Notes under the pieces: generated by a model | Database searches by the model: none | What the model saw: only the letters and a program-made list of their open reading frames with translations | What the model was told of the DNA's origin: nothing | Made by a program: the position numbers and the translations under genes | Part shown: positions 18,844 to 27,855 of the stretch, in pieces | How positions within the stretch are numbered: the stretch's first letter is position 1 | Layout: every line of letters starts with the position of its first letter | From: Planctomycetota bacterium | Lineage (GTDB): Bacteria; Planctomycetota; UBA1135; GCA-002686595 | Length of the DNA stretch: 64,000 bases | Assembly (NCBI GenBank): GCA_029259635.1 | Contig: JAJDEU010000001.1 | Location: 124,001-188,000, forward strand | Direction of reading: 5' to 3'

Positions 18844-19830
18844 ATGGCACAGAAAATTTTCATCACAGGTGGCGCGGGTTTTATCGGTTCTCATCTCGCC
18901 GAGCGCTTGCTGGGGAGCGGACACCAAGTCTTCATTCTCGACGACCTCTCGACCGGCGCGATGTCGAATATCGAGCATCTGATCGGTCGCGAGGGCTTTG
19001 AATACCGGATCGGCTCCGCTCTCGATCAGGGGCTCGTCGCCGAATACGTGGACCGCGCGGACCTGACGGTTCACCTGGCCGCAGCGGTCGGAGTTCGCCT
19101 CATCGTCGAGCGCCCGGTCCACACGATTGAGACCAACCTCGGAGCGACGACGGCGGTGCTCGAAGCCGCTCAGCGCAAAGGCAAGCGCGTCTTCATCGCT
19201 TCGACCTCGGAGGTCTACGGCAAGAGCACCGCTTTTCCGTTCCGCGAGGACGGCGACCTCTCGCTCGGAGCGACGACGCGTTCGCGTTGGGCTTACGCCT
19301 GCTCGAAAGCGATGGACGAGTGGTTGGGCTTTGCCTTCGCTCGCGAGAGAGACGTGCCGGTGACGGTGCTGCGGTTCTTCAACACGGTCGGCCCGCGCCA
19401 GACCGGACGCTATGGCATGGTGCTTCCGAACTTCGTGCGCCAGGCGCTTCAGAATCAACCGATCAGCGTCTACGGCGATGGTCAACAGTCGCGCTGTTTC
19501 GGACACGTGCGCGATGCGGTGGAGTCCGTCGAGCGACTGATCGACGCGCCCAATGTGAATGGCGAAGTGTTCAACGTCGGAGCCGATGAAGAGGTCTCGA
19601 TCGAAGAGCTTGCGAAGCGCGTTCGCGCTGCCGTTGGCTCGAGCTCGGATATCGTGAATATTCCCTACTCGGAAGCTTACGCGGAAGGCTTCGAGGATAT
19701 GCCCCGTCGCGTTCCGGATTGCTCGAAGCTGGAAGCGGCAACGGGCTTCCGCCCGCGCACGCCGCTCGCGACGATTATCGAAGATGTAATCGCGGATCAG
19801 AAGGTCAAGCTCGCGAACAACGAGGACTGA
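18844..19830 (+). CDS. NAD-dependent nucleotide-sugar epimerase/decarboxylase (extended SDR)
   Basis: A 328-aa extended short-chain dehydrogenase. GGAGFIGSHL at the N-terminus binds NAD, and the catalytic Ser/Tyr/Lys set appears in ASTSEVYG and YACSK. SRCFGHVRDAVE is typical of UDP-glucuronate epimerase/decarboxylase and UDP-glucose 4-epimerase relatives. The UDP-sugar dehydrogenase in the same region could supply a uronic acid substrate. The exact sugar cannot be chosen from sequence alone. Confidence 0.88.
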   Translation: MAQKIFITGGAGFIGSHLAERLLGSGHQVFILDDLSTGAMSNIEHLIGREGFEYRIGSALDQGLVAEYVDRADLTVHLAAAVGVRLIVERPVHTIETNLGATTAVLEAAQRKGKRVFIASTSEVYGKSTAFPFREDGDLSLGATTRSRWAYACSKAMDEWLGFAFARERDVPVTVLRFFNTVGPRQTGRYGMVLPNFVRQALQNQPISVYGDGQQSRCFGHVRDAVESVERLIDAPNVNGEVFNVGADEEVSIEELAKRVRAAVGSSSDIVNIPYSEAYAEGFEDMPRRVPDCSKLEAATGFRPRTPLATIIEDVIADQKVKLANNED

Positions 19831-19875
19831 GCGAGAGCGTGAACTCTGTGAATCGAGGAGACGCCGAGAGGAACG

Positions 19876-20646
19876 GTGCGAACTGATATGCGCGCTGTCT
19901 TGATGTATCACTCGATCGATGACTCGGGCTCACCGATCTCGATTACCGAGAGCGACTTCGAGCGCCACCTCGCTTGGCTGAGTTCCGGTGCGGTTTCCGT
20001 CGTGCCCTTTTCGGAGATCGCATCGACTCCGGCCGACGAGCACGCGGTAGCGCTCACCTTCGACGATGCCTTCACGAGCTTCGCCGACTTCGCGTGGCCG
20101 AGATTGAAGGATCGCGGCCTGCCCGCATCGGTCTTCGTCGTCAGCGATCATGTCGGCGGAAACAACCAGTGGGGCGGACGAGCGGATCCAGGCATTCCTT
20201 CGCTCGCGCTCTCCGGCTGGGAGGACCTCGCGCGCGTCGCGGAGGAGGGGGCCGAGCTCGGTTGCCACAGCCGGACCCACCCCGACCTCACGCGGCTGAC
20301 GCGAGCGCAAGTCGAAGAGGAGCTGGTGGGTTCGCGCGCTCAGATCCAGGCCGAGACTGGAGTCCTGGCATCGAGCTTTGCCTACCCATTCGGCTACCAC
20401 GGACCGGACGCTCGGGAGCTCGCCAGGGAGCACTTTGAGCAGAGCTGCACGACCTCGCTCGACATTCTGCCCCCCGCGCCACCCGCCCACCTCCAGCCAC
20501 GCCTCGACGCTTGGTACTACCGCGGTGCTTCTGGCGCGAGCCGGCTGGCCGCATGGAACAGCCTGCGCTTTCACGCTCATCTTCGGTTTCGAGCGGGTGC
20601 CAGACGCCTTCGGGCGGCCTTTCGGCCTTTAGGCCCCCGGTTTTGA
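19876..20646 (+). CDS. Polysaccharide deacetylase (NodB domain)
   Basis: A 256-aa protein with the NodB homology domain: ALTFDDAF (catalytic base and metal Asp), HSRTHPDL (metal-binding HxxxH-type motif) and FAYPFGY. Family members remove N- or O-acetyl groups from glycans. There is no signal peptide, so it may act on a lipid-linked intermediate at the cytoplasmic face. The start may be GTG 19876 or ATG 19888. It follows the epimerase by 45 bp, probably in one operon. Confidence 0.85.
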   Translation: MRTDMRAVLMYHSIDDSGSPISITESDFERHLAWLSSGAVSVVPFSEIASTPADEHAVALTFDDAFTSFADFAWPRLKDRGLPASVFVVSDHVGGNNQWGGRADPGIPSLALSGWEDLARVAEEGAELGCHSRTHPDLTRLTRAQVEEELVGSRAQIQAETGVLASSFAYPFGYHGPDARELAREHFEQSCTTSLDILPPAPPAHLQPRLDAWYYRGASGASRLAAWNSLRFHAHLRFRAGARRLRAAFRPLGPRF

Positions 20647-20732
20647 ACCTTCTGCTCCCGGATCCCGTCTCAAAGTCTTCCACTGGCGCTCGCGAAGGGC
20701 GAGACTAAAGAGAGAGCGAACGACGACCCACC

Positions 20733-21152
20733 ATGGAATCACCCACAGTCTCTGAGGAGCTTCAAGAGCTCTCGCCCGTCCTGCGCCGCGCGTTCAGCCC
20801 GCTGAAAAAACGCGCGCTCGGATTCTCCGTCGGTACGACCCTGGCGGGCTTCCTCCTCGTCGTCAGCGCCTTCCACCTCATCGTCCAGCCGGGCATTCCG
20901 GAAACCATGACCGCTCGGCCCTTTGGCGAAGACGCGATTGGGCACCTCCGCCTGCTCAGTCAGTTTCTCTCGGGCTACGACCCCGCAACCTGGACGGGCG
21001 CGCTGATCGGTGTCGGCTGGACCTTCGGCTACGCGTTCATTCTGGGCTTCAGCGTAGCCGCCCTCCGAAACACGATTGTTCGCATCTCGCTCTTCACAGT
21101 CCGCGCCCGCGGAAACCTGGACGCGAACAAGGGCTTCTTGGATCAGATCTAA
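20733..21152 (+). CDS. Small membrane protein A of a related pair
   Basis: A 139-aa protein with two predicted membrane spans (about residues 30-52 and 88-110) and a soluble loop containing HLRLLSQFLSGYD. The segment HLxxLxQ[FY]xxGY...GxLIGxxW recurs in the next gene, so the two are diverged tandem duplicates. No known family is recognised. Location after the deacetylase suggests a structural or regulatory part in polysaccharide assembly or export, but that is only context. Confidence 0.65.
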   Translation: MESPTVSEELQELSPVLRRAFSPLKKRALGFSVGTTLAGFLLVVSAFHLIVQPGIPETMTARPFGEDAIGHLRLLSQFLSGYDPATWTGALIGVGWTFGYAFILGFSVAALRNTIVRISLFTVRARGNLDANKGFLDQI

Positions 21153-21179
21153 CGCACGCAAACCGAACCAGAAAACAGC

Positions 21180-21479
21180 ATGTCTAGCGAAACTACAGGC
21201 GAAGAAGAGGCCCTTGAGGCCTACGTAGGAAAACTGAACGGCAACGTTTGGGGCATTTCATTAGCGCTCGTCCTCGCGCTGGTTCTCTTCGCGGCCACCA
21301 ACATCCTGTTGTTGAAGGGCGGCGAGAACGTCGGCCAGCATCTCGAGATTTTGGCGCAGTACTTTCCCGGCTACAGCATGACCTTCGTCGGTAGCTTAAT
21401 TGGTGCCGCCTGGATTGCGTTGGTGGGCTACATCTTGGCCCGCATAGCCTGTGGCATCTACAACATCGCCGCGCGCTAA
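21180..21479 (+). CDS. Small membrane protein B of a related pair
   Basis: A 99-aa protein with two membrane spans (about residues 24-45 and 70-92). Between them lies HLEILAQYFPGYSMTFVGSL, matching the HLRLLSQFLSGY...GALIG block of the preceding protein. It follows that gene by 27 bp on the same strand, so they are probably co-expressed and may form a heteromer. An acidic N-terminus (ETTGEEEALEAY) precedes the first span. Function is unknown. Confidence 0.65.
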   Translation: MSSETTGEEEALEAYVGKLNGNVWGISLALVLALVLFAATNILLLKGGENVGQHLEILAQYFPGYSMTFVGSLIGAAWIALVGYILARIACGIYNIAAR

Positions 21480-21496
21480 CTCGACGGGCGGCCCTG

Positions 21497-22513
21497 CTAC
21501 GAGCGACGCTGCGACCCGCGCAGTTTCGCGAGGATCGAGATGACTCCGAAGACCACCGCGCTGTAGGTCAAGTGGAGTTGGTGGAAGAGCCAACCGAAGA
21601 TCGCGAAGAACGGTCCGGCGCGCTTGGCAAAGAACGTGATCATCGGCGCGTTGAGAACGAGCGAGAGCACGATCATCGCGGCGGCCGCGACGGCGGCGAG
21701 AGTGACGGAAAAAGTGAGCGCTACCGGGAGCGCGAAGACAGAGAGGAGTGCGAGCGGAGCGACGGCTGCGGCGATTCTCTGCGAGGTGCGCAGGTTGAGA
21801 TCGTTCGGCATCTCGCCCGTCCGCGCGATCAGCTTGGACCAGGGAATCGCCCGGCTAAAGATGTCCGTCTTGATGACGGACCCAACGGTCCAGCGCTTGA
21901 GATGCGTGACCTGTAATTCCGGGTCGAGCGCTGTTCGACCGAGACCCTTCAATCGCAACGCGAGCTCGATGTCCTCGATCATCGGCATGGGGAACTGCTC
22001 CGCGTCGAAGCCGCCGACCTCCAGAAAAACGGATCGCCGGATAACGCCGAGTCCCGCCCAGAAACTCGCGCCTTCGCGCAACGCGCGCTGGTGAGTGAAG
22101 TGGTGCCGCAGGTTCATGTAGAGAGACGCGAACCCGCGATAGGGCGGGTGTTCGTCGTAGGAGCCCGTGAGACTGATCAGCGTGGGATCCTCTTCGAAGG
22201 CGGCGAGGGCGCGCTTCACCACGTCCGGTTTCGCGACGCAGTCGGAGTCGATAAAGACGACGATCTCCGCGTCGATGAGAGCCACGCCTTCGTTCCGAGC
22301 ACGGGCCGGTCCCTCGCGCTGGGGGAGGCGATGGACTCGGGCGCCCAGGCGCTCCGCAACGTCGCCGGTTCCGTCGGTGGAGGCCGGATCGACGACCAGA
22401 AGCTCTCCACCGCCCGCTGCTTTCAGCGCGGCTTGCGCGGCCGGAATGGAGAGCTCGACCTCACGTGCCGCGTTGTAGGCGGGCATGACGATGGCGATGC
22501 TGGGGGATTCCAT
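21497..22513 (-). CDS. Glycosyltransferase family 2 with C-terminal membrane segments
   Basis: A GT-A glycosyltransferase. ATG 22513 is preferred because it places IAIVMPAYNAA at the N-terminus, giving 338 aa; a frame back to 22591 adds unlikely residues. The donor-site DSDC is in VVFIDSDC near residue 90, and the ED of MIEDIELALRLK fits the catalytic ED motif. Two to three hydrophobic helices occur after residue ~245, anchoring it at the inner membrane. It is convergent with the small membrane protein pair. Confidence 0.88.
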   Translation of the reverse strand: MESPSIAIVMPAYNAAREVELSIPAAQAALKAAGGGELLVVDPASTDGTGDVAERLGARVHRLPQREGPARARNEGVALIDAEIVVFIDSDCVAKPDVVKRALAAFEEDPTLISLTGSYDEHPPYRGFASLYMNLRHHFTHQRALREGASFWAGLGVIRRSVFLEVGGFDAEQFPMPMIEDIELALRLKGLGRTALDPELQVTHLKRWTVGSVIKTDIFSRAIPWSKLIARTGEMPNDLNLRTSQRIAAAVAPLALLSVFALPVALTFSVTLAAVAAAAMIVLSLVLNAPMITFFAKRAGPFFAIFGWLFHQLHLTYSAVVFGVISILAKLRGSQRRS

Positions 22514-22900
22514 TGGGGCACTTGAAGGGGAGACGCGCGTCGGAGGACGATGGTCGGGAAGGAGTCGGAGATGATAGTGGCCCGGGCGCAAGGGGAAAGG
22601 CCGGGCTTGTGGGCGAGTCGTGGGGGTTGGATGCGGAGTCTAGCGTCCGGCGTGCGGGGCTCTGGGTTCTGGCTGAGACAGGGGATGGGGCCAACTGGAC
22701 AACTCTGAAGCGCCCCGTCAGACTGCGCGGCTGCGCTCTCCATTAGAAGAGCCAAAAAGACCCGAGAGGCGGCCTCGCGCGGAGCGGGTCAACACCGGCT
22801 AGACCCTAGGAATAGGGTCGTCCTAGGCCGCGAATCCTCACTCCTTCACCGCAAGTATACCCGCCGCCTGACCGCGGGCGGATCGGACCCCGGAAGCTTC
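22514..22900. other. Intergenic region with a GNRA-capped hairpin
   Basis: Divergent promoter region between the GT2 and sugar dehydrogenase genes. GACCCTA at 22802-22808 pairs with TAGGGTC at 22813-22819 around a GGAA tetraloop, about 80 nt upstream of the dehydrogenase start, so it could lie in its leader. No coding frame is supported. Confidence 0.4.
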
Positions 22901-24232
22901 ATGTCCTCGCAAAACACGCTCCACGAAAAGATTCAAAGCCGCAGCGCCACCGTCGGCGTGATCGGACTCGGCTACGTCGGACTCCCGCTGGCATCGGCTA
23001 TGGTTCGCGCTGGCTTTTCCGTGCAGGGCTTCGATACGGATGAATCCAAGATCCAATCGCTCACCGAGGGCCGCAACTACATCGGTCACTTGGGCGATGC
23101 GATGGTCAAGGAGATGAACGACGAGGGGCGCTTTAGCCCGACGACCGATTTCAGACAGTTGGCCGAGTGTGACGTGGCCATTATCTGTGTGCCGACGCCG
23201 CTCGGAGAGCACAATGATCCGGACTTGAGCTTCGTGGAGTCTTCGGTTCGTTCAATTGCGAGCGAGCTACACCCCGGCCAGCTCATCGTCCTCGAGTCGA
23301 CGACTTTCCCCGGCACGACGCGCGAGGTCATGGGCGGTATCTTGGCCGAGCGGAAAGAGCTCGTTGCGGGCAAGGACTATTTCGTCGCCTTCTCTCCGGA
23401 GCGCCAGGATCCCGGCCGCGGCGAGGGCGGTGACGTAAAGGAAATCTCCAAGCTCGTCGGCGGTACGGACGATGCCTCGGGCAAGCTGGCCTACGAGCTC
23501 TACTCGTGCGTGCTCGACTCCGTCACGCTCGTGGACAGCGCGGAAATCGCCGAGTCCGCAAAGCTCCTCGAGAACATCTTTCGCTCGGTCAACATCGCCC
23601 TCGTCAATGAGATGAAGGTGATCCTCGATTCGATGGGAATCGATGTCTGGAAGGTCATCGACGCCGCGGCGACAAAACCGTTTGGCTTCATGAAGTTCAC
23701 CCCCGGGCCTGGCCTCGGCGGTCACTGCATTCCGGTGGACCCGTTCTACCTGACCTGGGCTGCGCGTCGCTTCGGCCACGCCACTCGATTCATCGAACTC
23801 GCCGGCGAGATCAATACGCAGATGCCGGAGTACGTCGTTCGAAAGACGATGCTCGCACTCAACGATGTGGGCAAAGCGCTCAAGGGAGCGCGCTTGCTCC
23901 TGCTCGGCTTGGCCTACAAGCCCAACGTCGACGACGTTCGCGAATCCCCGGCGGTCACTCTGATCGAGCGTTTCGCCGAGCTGGGGGCCGACGTCTCCTA
24001 CTCCGATCCGCACGTCCCGATTCCTCCGCGCATGCGCGAACACGACTTGAGCGCCTATCAGTCCATCGACCTGACCGCCGAATCCGTGGCGAGCTTCGAC
24101 GTCGTTGTTATCGCTACCGATCACGCCGCCTTCGACTGGGATCTGATCGCGAAGGAATCCAAAGTCTTGGTCGACACGCGAAACGCCCTCGGCGATCGCG
24201 CCGATTCGATTCGCCACTACGTTCGAGCGTAG
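22901..24232 (+). CDS. Nucleotide-sugar dehydrogenase (UDP-N-acetylhexosamine 6-dehydrogenase type)
   Basis: A 443-aa NAD-dependent four-electron dehydrogenase that turns a UDP-hexose or UDP-HexNAc into the uronic acid. GLGYVGLPLA is the NAD fold, FSPERQDPGRG a family signature, and the catalytic cysteine sits in PGPGLGGHCIPVDPFYL. That last motif and YKPNVDDVRESP favour the WbpA/WecC branch over plain UDP-glucose dehydrogenase. It would give an acidic building block for the glycan built by the neighbouring transferases. Confidence 0.92.
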   Translation: MSSQNTLHEKIQSRSATVGVIGLGYVGLPLASAMVRAGFSVQGFDTDESKIQSLTEGRNYIGHLGDAMVKEMNDEGRFSPTTDFRQLAECDVAIICVPTPLGEHNDPDLSFVESSVRSIASELHPGQLIVLESTTFPGTTREVMGGILAERKELVAGKDYFVAFSPERQDPGRGEGGDVKEISKLVGGTDDASGKLAYELYSCVLDSVTLVDSAEIAESAKLLENIFRSVNIALVNEMKVILDSMGIDVWKVIDAAATKPFGFMKFTPGPGLGGHCIPVDPFYLTWAARRFGHATRFIELAGEINTQMPEYVVRKTMLALNDVGKALKGARLLLLGLAYKPNVDDVRESPAVTLIERFAELGADVSYSDPHVPIPPRMREHDLSAYQSIDLTAESVASFDVVVIATDHAAFDWDLIAKESKVLVDTRNALGDRADSIRHYVRA

Positions 24233-24241
24233 AGGCGAGCG

Positions 24242-25549
24242 CTACTCGAGAACTCGGCCGTAGGTCGGATGCTCGACGAGCTCCGCGAAGTCGGGGTCGA
24301 GGATCACTTCGCGTTTGACGATGGGCGTCAGGTTGAGGCCCTTCAGGACCGTGGACGCTTTGCGGAGGTGCCCGCCGAAAATGTGGGCGCGTGCCTCGTT
24401 GATACCAGCCTGCCAGCGCCGCGTACTGGGATACTTATAGAGCTCATAGGCCTTCTCGTAGTCCGTTGCCGCGCGCGTGTAGTCTCCGAGGGCCATGAGG
24501 ATTCGGCCGCGCTCCATGCGAGCCTCCGCGGAGTTTTTGGAGCCGGAGATCCAGGCTTCGCTGTCTCGCAAGACATTTCGCCGCGCAGTTCGATCGCCAC
24601 ACCGGGCGAGGCAGATTCGAATGAGTTCGAGCAGGCGTTCGCTACTCGCTTCCTCTTTGTCGCGCAGCGGATCGAGCCAAGCGCTGCGCAATGATCGGCC
24701 GAGATCGGGAAGCGCGTGGAGGATCGAGACGTCGTGCTCCAGGGGAGTGCTGCCGATGCTGATCAACTCGACGAATCTCGTCGCGTGGCCGTCACCGAAC
24801 GCGCTCGAGTTCTCTCGATAAAACTGAAGTAGCCCTTCGATATGAGGCAATGCGTTATCGGGGTGATTCAGCAAGCTGGACAGCGCCGCTTCCGCACCCG
24901 GTGGGCTCTTCGTTACGAGAGCTTCGACTGCCCAGCGAATTTTGTCGGGCGAATCTTCATTGAGCGCCGCGGCGATCACAGGCGCGTGTTTCGCTCCGTC
25001 GAGATCGAGCAGAGCGTTCGCCACCAAGAGGCCAGTGCCTTCGGGCGGAGCGGTCCAGAGGGAACGCAGGCTCGCACCGGCGTCGAGCAAGTCGGTCGAT
25101 TGCGCGAGCAGCGATATGGCGAGGGCGCGACCCTGTGAACTCCCACTGCGCGCCAGTTCGGACAGCTCAGGCGTCACGGCACGGAGCCCGATCTCGGAGA
25201 GGCCGAGGTGAATCATCGAGGCAAGGCGCGTCTCGAGCGGCGTCGTGCTCTCGCCGGGATCGAGTGCGGCGATCAGAAGCGGAGCAGCCTCTCCGGGCAG
25301 AGCGCTCAACTTCTTCTGCAGGGAATCGAGGCGTTCGGGATCGCCACTCGGAAGCGCCGCGCGTAGCTCGGAGAGGAGCGCGTTCACCTTGGGCTCCAGC
25401 TCGGCGCGAGCTCTTTCGCGCCGCTCTTCGAGTTGCCTTCGAAGCTCTTGGAGCGAGGGTCGCTCACCGCTCTCCTGGACGGAGGCATGCTTGGGTGCGA
25501 GCGCGCTCGGACTGAGCGAGCAGAGCAGTAAGAAGACCAGCGCGGGCAT
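24242..25549 (-). CDS. Exported helical-repeat protein (HEAT-like plus TPR)
   Basis: A 435-aa protein with a short hydrophobic N-terminus (MPALVFLLLCSLSPSALA) as signal peptide, then a charged coiled-coil-like stretch (residues ~30-70), HEAT-like helical pairs over ~80-330, and a tetratricopeptide-like unit around ARMERGRILMALGDYTRAA. It lacks enzyme motifs and probably scaffolds other periplasmic proteins. It is convergent with the sugar dehydrogenase gene, 9 bp between stops, and divergent from mnmG. Confidence 0.65.
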   Translation of the reverse strand: MPALVFLLLCSLSPSALAPKHASVQESGERPSLQELRRQLEERRERARAELEPKVNALLSELRAALPSGDPERLDSLQKKLSALPGEAAPLLIAALDPGESTTPLETRLASMIHLGLSEIGLRAVTPELSELARSGSSQGRALAISLLAQSTDLLDAGASLRSLWTAPPEGTGLLVANALLDLDGAKHAPVIAAALNEDSPDKIRWAVEALVTKSPPGAEAALSSLLNHPDNALPHIEGLLQFYRENSSAFGDGHATRFVELISIGSTPLEHDVSILHALPDLGRSLRSAWLDPLRDKEEASSERLLELIRICLARCGDRTARRNVLRDSEAWISGSKNSAEARMERGRILMALGDYTRAATDYEKAYELYKYPSTRRWQAGINEARAHIFGGHLRKASTVLKGLNLTPIVKREVILDPDFAELVEHPTYGRVLE

Positions 25550-25892
25550 CGCCGAATTCTATCAAGCGGATTTTGCCGGGCGATCGCCGTCAGGCCGATC
25601 GCTTGGTTTGAGCGGCGAAAGGCCGAAGAACGGTGTGGGCCGGTTCGACGGAGTCCTGGGATGAGCGTGCGCGCTTCGGGTCGAGCTTGCCCTCCGAGGC
25701 CTCTCTCCGCGGCGAGGATTGCTGCGGATAGAGCGGACGAAGGCTGTTTCGGAACCGGAAGACCCAGGAGTGCATAGGACCCTTGTCGGCCGAAGCGGAT
25801 TCTGAGTGAAGCGCAAGCGAAGGGCGCTGGGGCTTGGCGTGGCCGGGCGACTGGGTTTCAATGATGGGCTCGGAGCGCCGCTCCAAAGTCCC
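25550..25892. other. Intergenic region upstream of mnmG
   Basis: Divergent promoter region. Open frames on both strands across it look like shadows of GC-rich DNA: they have biased composition and no supported ribosome binding site. If mnmG uses the upstream in-frame start at 25806, the last 87 bp would be coding. Confidence 0.35.
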
Positions 25893-27830
25893 ATGACCCC
25901 CGCCCATCGAGTCCACTGCCACCCGAGCCCGAGCCGCCATCGGCTGGCCGAACGAAGCCACGACGTGATCGTCGTGGGTGGCGGGCACGCTGGAGTGGAG
26001 GCAGCGCTGGCAGCCGCCCGCCTGGGCGTGGACGTTGCGCTGGTCACCCCGCGCTTGGATCGCATCGGCGAGATGAGCTGCAACCCCGCGATTGGCGGAC
26101 TCGGCAAGGGCCAGCTCGCGCGCGAAGTGGACGCGCTCGGCGGTGTCATGGGGCAAGTCATCGACAAGACCGGCATTCAGTTTCGAATGCTCAACACGCG
26201 CAAGGGCTATGCGGTCCGCGCGCCGCGCGCTCAAGCCGACCGACACCTCTATCGCGAGGAGGTTACGCGGATCGTCGAGTCGACCTCCGGCGTGACGATC
26301 ATCGGTCTACCCGCGGACGGTTTGATCATCGAAGCGAACGAGCGCGAGGGAGGCCAGCGCGTAGCCGGAGTAATCCTCGGCGACGGAACGCGGCTACTCG
26401 CTCCCGCCGTGGTCATGACGACCGGTACCTTCCTGTCCGCCATCATGCACACCGGTGAGGAACAAGCCGAAGGGGGCCGAGTGGGGGAAGCTGCCTTCGC
26501 CGGACTCTCTCACGCGCTCACTCAGCTCGGACTCTCGCTCGGTCGTTTGAAGACCGGAACACCACCGCGCCTGGATACCGAGGGCATCGACTGGGATCGG
26601 CTGGAAGAGCAGTGGGGTGACGTCGACCCGCAACCCTTCAGCTACGCCACGGAGGATCGTGGAGTTCTCTTTCCGACGCTTCCGCAGGTGGCCTGTCACA
26701 TTACCTACACCAGCGAAGCGGCCCACGACCTGATCCGTCAGAACATTCATCGAGCGCCGATGTATGCCGGGCGGATCCAGGGACAAGGGCCGCGCTACTG
26801 TCCCTCGGTCGAGGACAAGGTGATGCGTTTTCCCGATCGCGATCGCCACCAGATCTTTCTGGAGCCGGAGGGACTCGACACCCGGGTGATCTACGCCAAC
26901 GGAATCTCGACCTCGCTTCCGGCGGAGGTGCAGGAGCAGTTTGTCCGCACCGTCGAGGGGTTGGAGCGCACACGGTTCATTCGTCACGGCTACGCGGTCG
27001 AGTACGACTTCGTGATGCCCGCGCAGCTCGATCCGACACTCGCGGTCTCCCGCGTTCCGGGGCTCTTTCTCGCCGGGCAAATCAACGGGACCTCCGGCTA
27101 TGAAGAGGCGGCGGCGCAGGGGCTGATGGCGGGCGCCAACGCGGCGCTGTGGGTCACCGACCGAGCGCCGTTCGTCTTGGGACGCGATCAAGCCTACGTC
27201 GGTGTGCTCGTGGATGATTTGGTCGTCAGCCAACCGACCGAGCCCTACCGGATGTTCACGAGCCGCGCGGAGTATCGCCTGATGTTGCGTCAAGACAACG
27301 CGGACGAGCGATTAACCGCTCAGGCTTCCGAGTGCGGCTTGGTTGGTGATGAACAGCTCGCCCGGATGACCGCGCGGCGTGCGGGGAAGGATCGCGCGCT
27401 CGAATTACTGCGGACGACGCGGCGTTCGGATGAGAGCGGGAACTCGCGCGCACTGATCGATTGGCTGCGGCGGCCTGAGATCGACTTCGCCCAACTCGAG
27501 CGTGAGAATCCGGAGCTCGCGGAGCTGGAGTTGACGCCCTCTCAACGCGTCGGCGTGGAAGCCGAAGTGAAGTATGAGGGCTACGTCGAACGTCAGAAGC
27601 GCGACGTCGATAGGCTGGCGCGGCAAGAGTCGCTCTTGATCCCGCAAGACGTCGACTTCGCCGGCCTAGAGGGACTCTCTGGCGAAGCGCGCGAGAAGCT
27701 CGCCAGCCTTCGCCCGCGGACTCTCGGCGCCGCGACCCGCATCGCCGGAGTGAATCCTCCGGACGTCTCCCTGCTGGCGATTCATTTAGAGCGCCGACGG
27801 CGAGCGGAGAGCATCCACGCGCCCGACTAG
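25893..27830 (+). CDS. mnmG: tRNA uridine-5-carboxymethylaminomethyl modification enzyme MnmG
   Basis: With MnmE it installs carboxymethylaminomethyl or aminomethyl groups on wobble U34 of certain tRNAs, in the cytoplasm. ATG 25893 gives 645 aa, close to the usual ~630; a longer start at 25806 is possible. Diagnostic features are VIVVGGGHAGVEAA (FAD), MSCNPAIGGLGKGQLAREVD, FLAGQINGTSGYEEAAAQG and SRAEYRL. mnmE is not in the window. It is convergent with the GGDEF gene. Confidence 0.97.
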   Translation: MTPAHRVHCHPSPSRHRLAERSHDVIVVGGGHAGVEAALAAARLGVDVALVTPRLDRIGEMSCNPAIGGLGKGQLAREVDALGGVMGQVIDKTGIQFRMLNTRKGYAVRAPRAQADRHLYREEVTRIVESTSGVTIIGLPADGLIIEANEREGGQRVAGVILGDGTRLLAPAVVMTTGTFLSAIMHTGEEQAEGGRVGEAAFAGLSHALTQLGLSLGRLKTGTPPRLDTEGIDWDRLEEQWGDVDPQPFSYATEDRGVLFPTLPQVACHITYTSEAAHDLIRQNIHRAPMYAGRIQGQGPRYCPSVEDKVMRFPDRDRHQIFLEPEGLDTRVIYANGISTSLPAEVQEQFVRTVEGLERTRFIRHGYAVEYDFVMPAQLDPTLAVSRVPGLFLAGQINGTSGYEEAAAQGLMAGANAALWVTDRAPFVLGRDQAYVGVLVDDLVVSQPTEPYRMFTSRAEYRLMLRQDNADERLTAQASECGLVGDEQLARMTARRAGKDRALELLRTTRRSDESGNSRALIDWLRRPEIDFAQLERENPELAELELTPSQRVGVEAEVKYEGYVERQKRDVDRLARQESLLIPQDVDFAGLEGLSGEAREKLASLRPRTLGAATRIAGVNPPDVSLLAIHLERRRRAESIHAPD

Positions 27831-27855
27831 ATGCTTCATCACCGCCGATCCGCGC

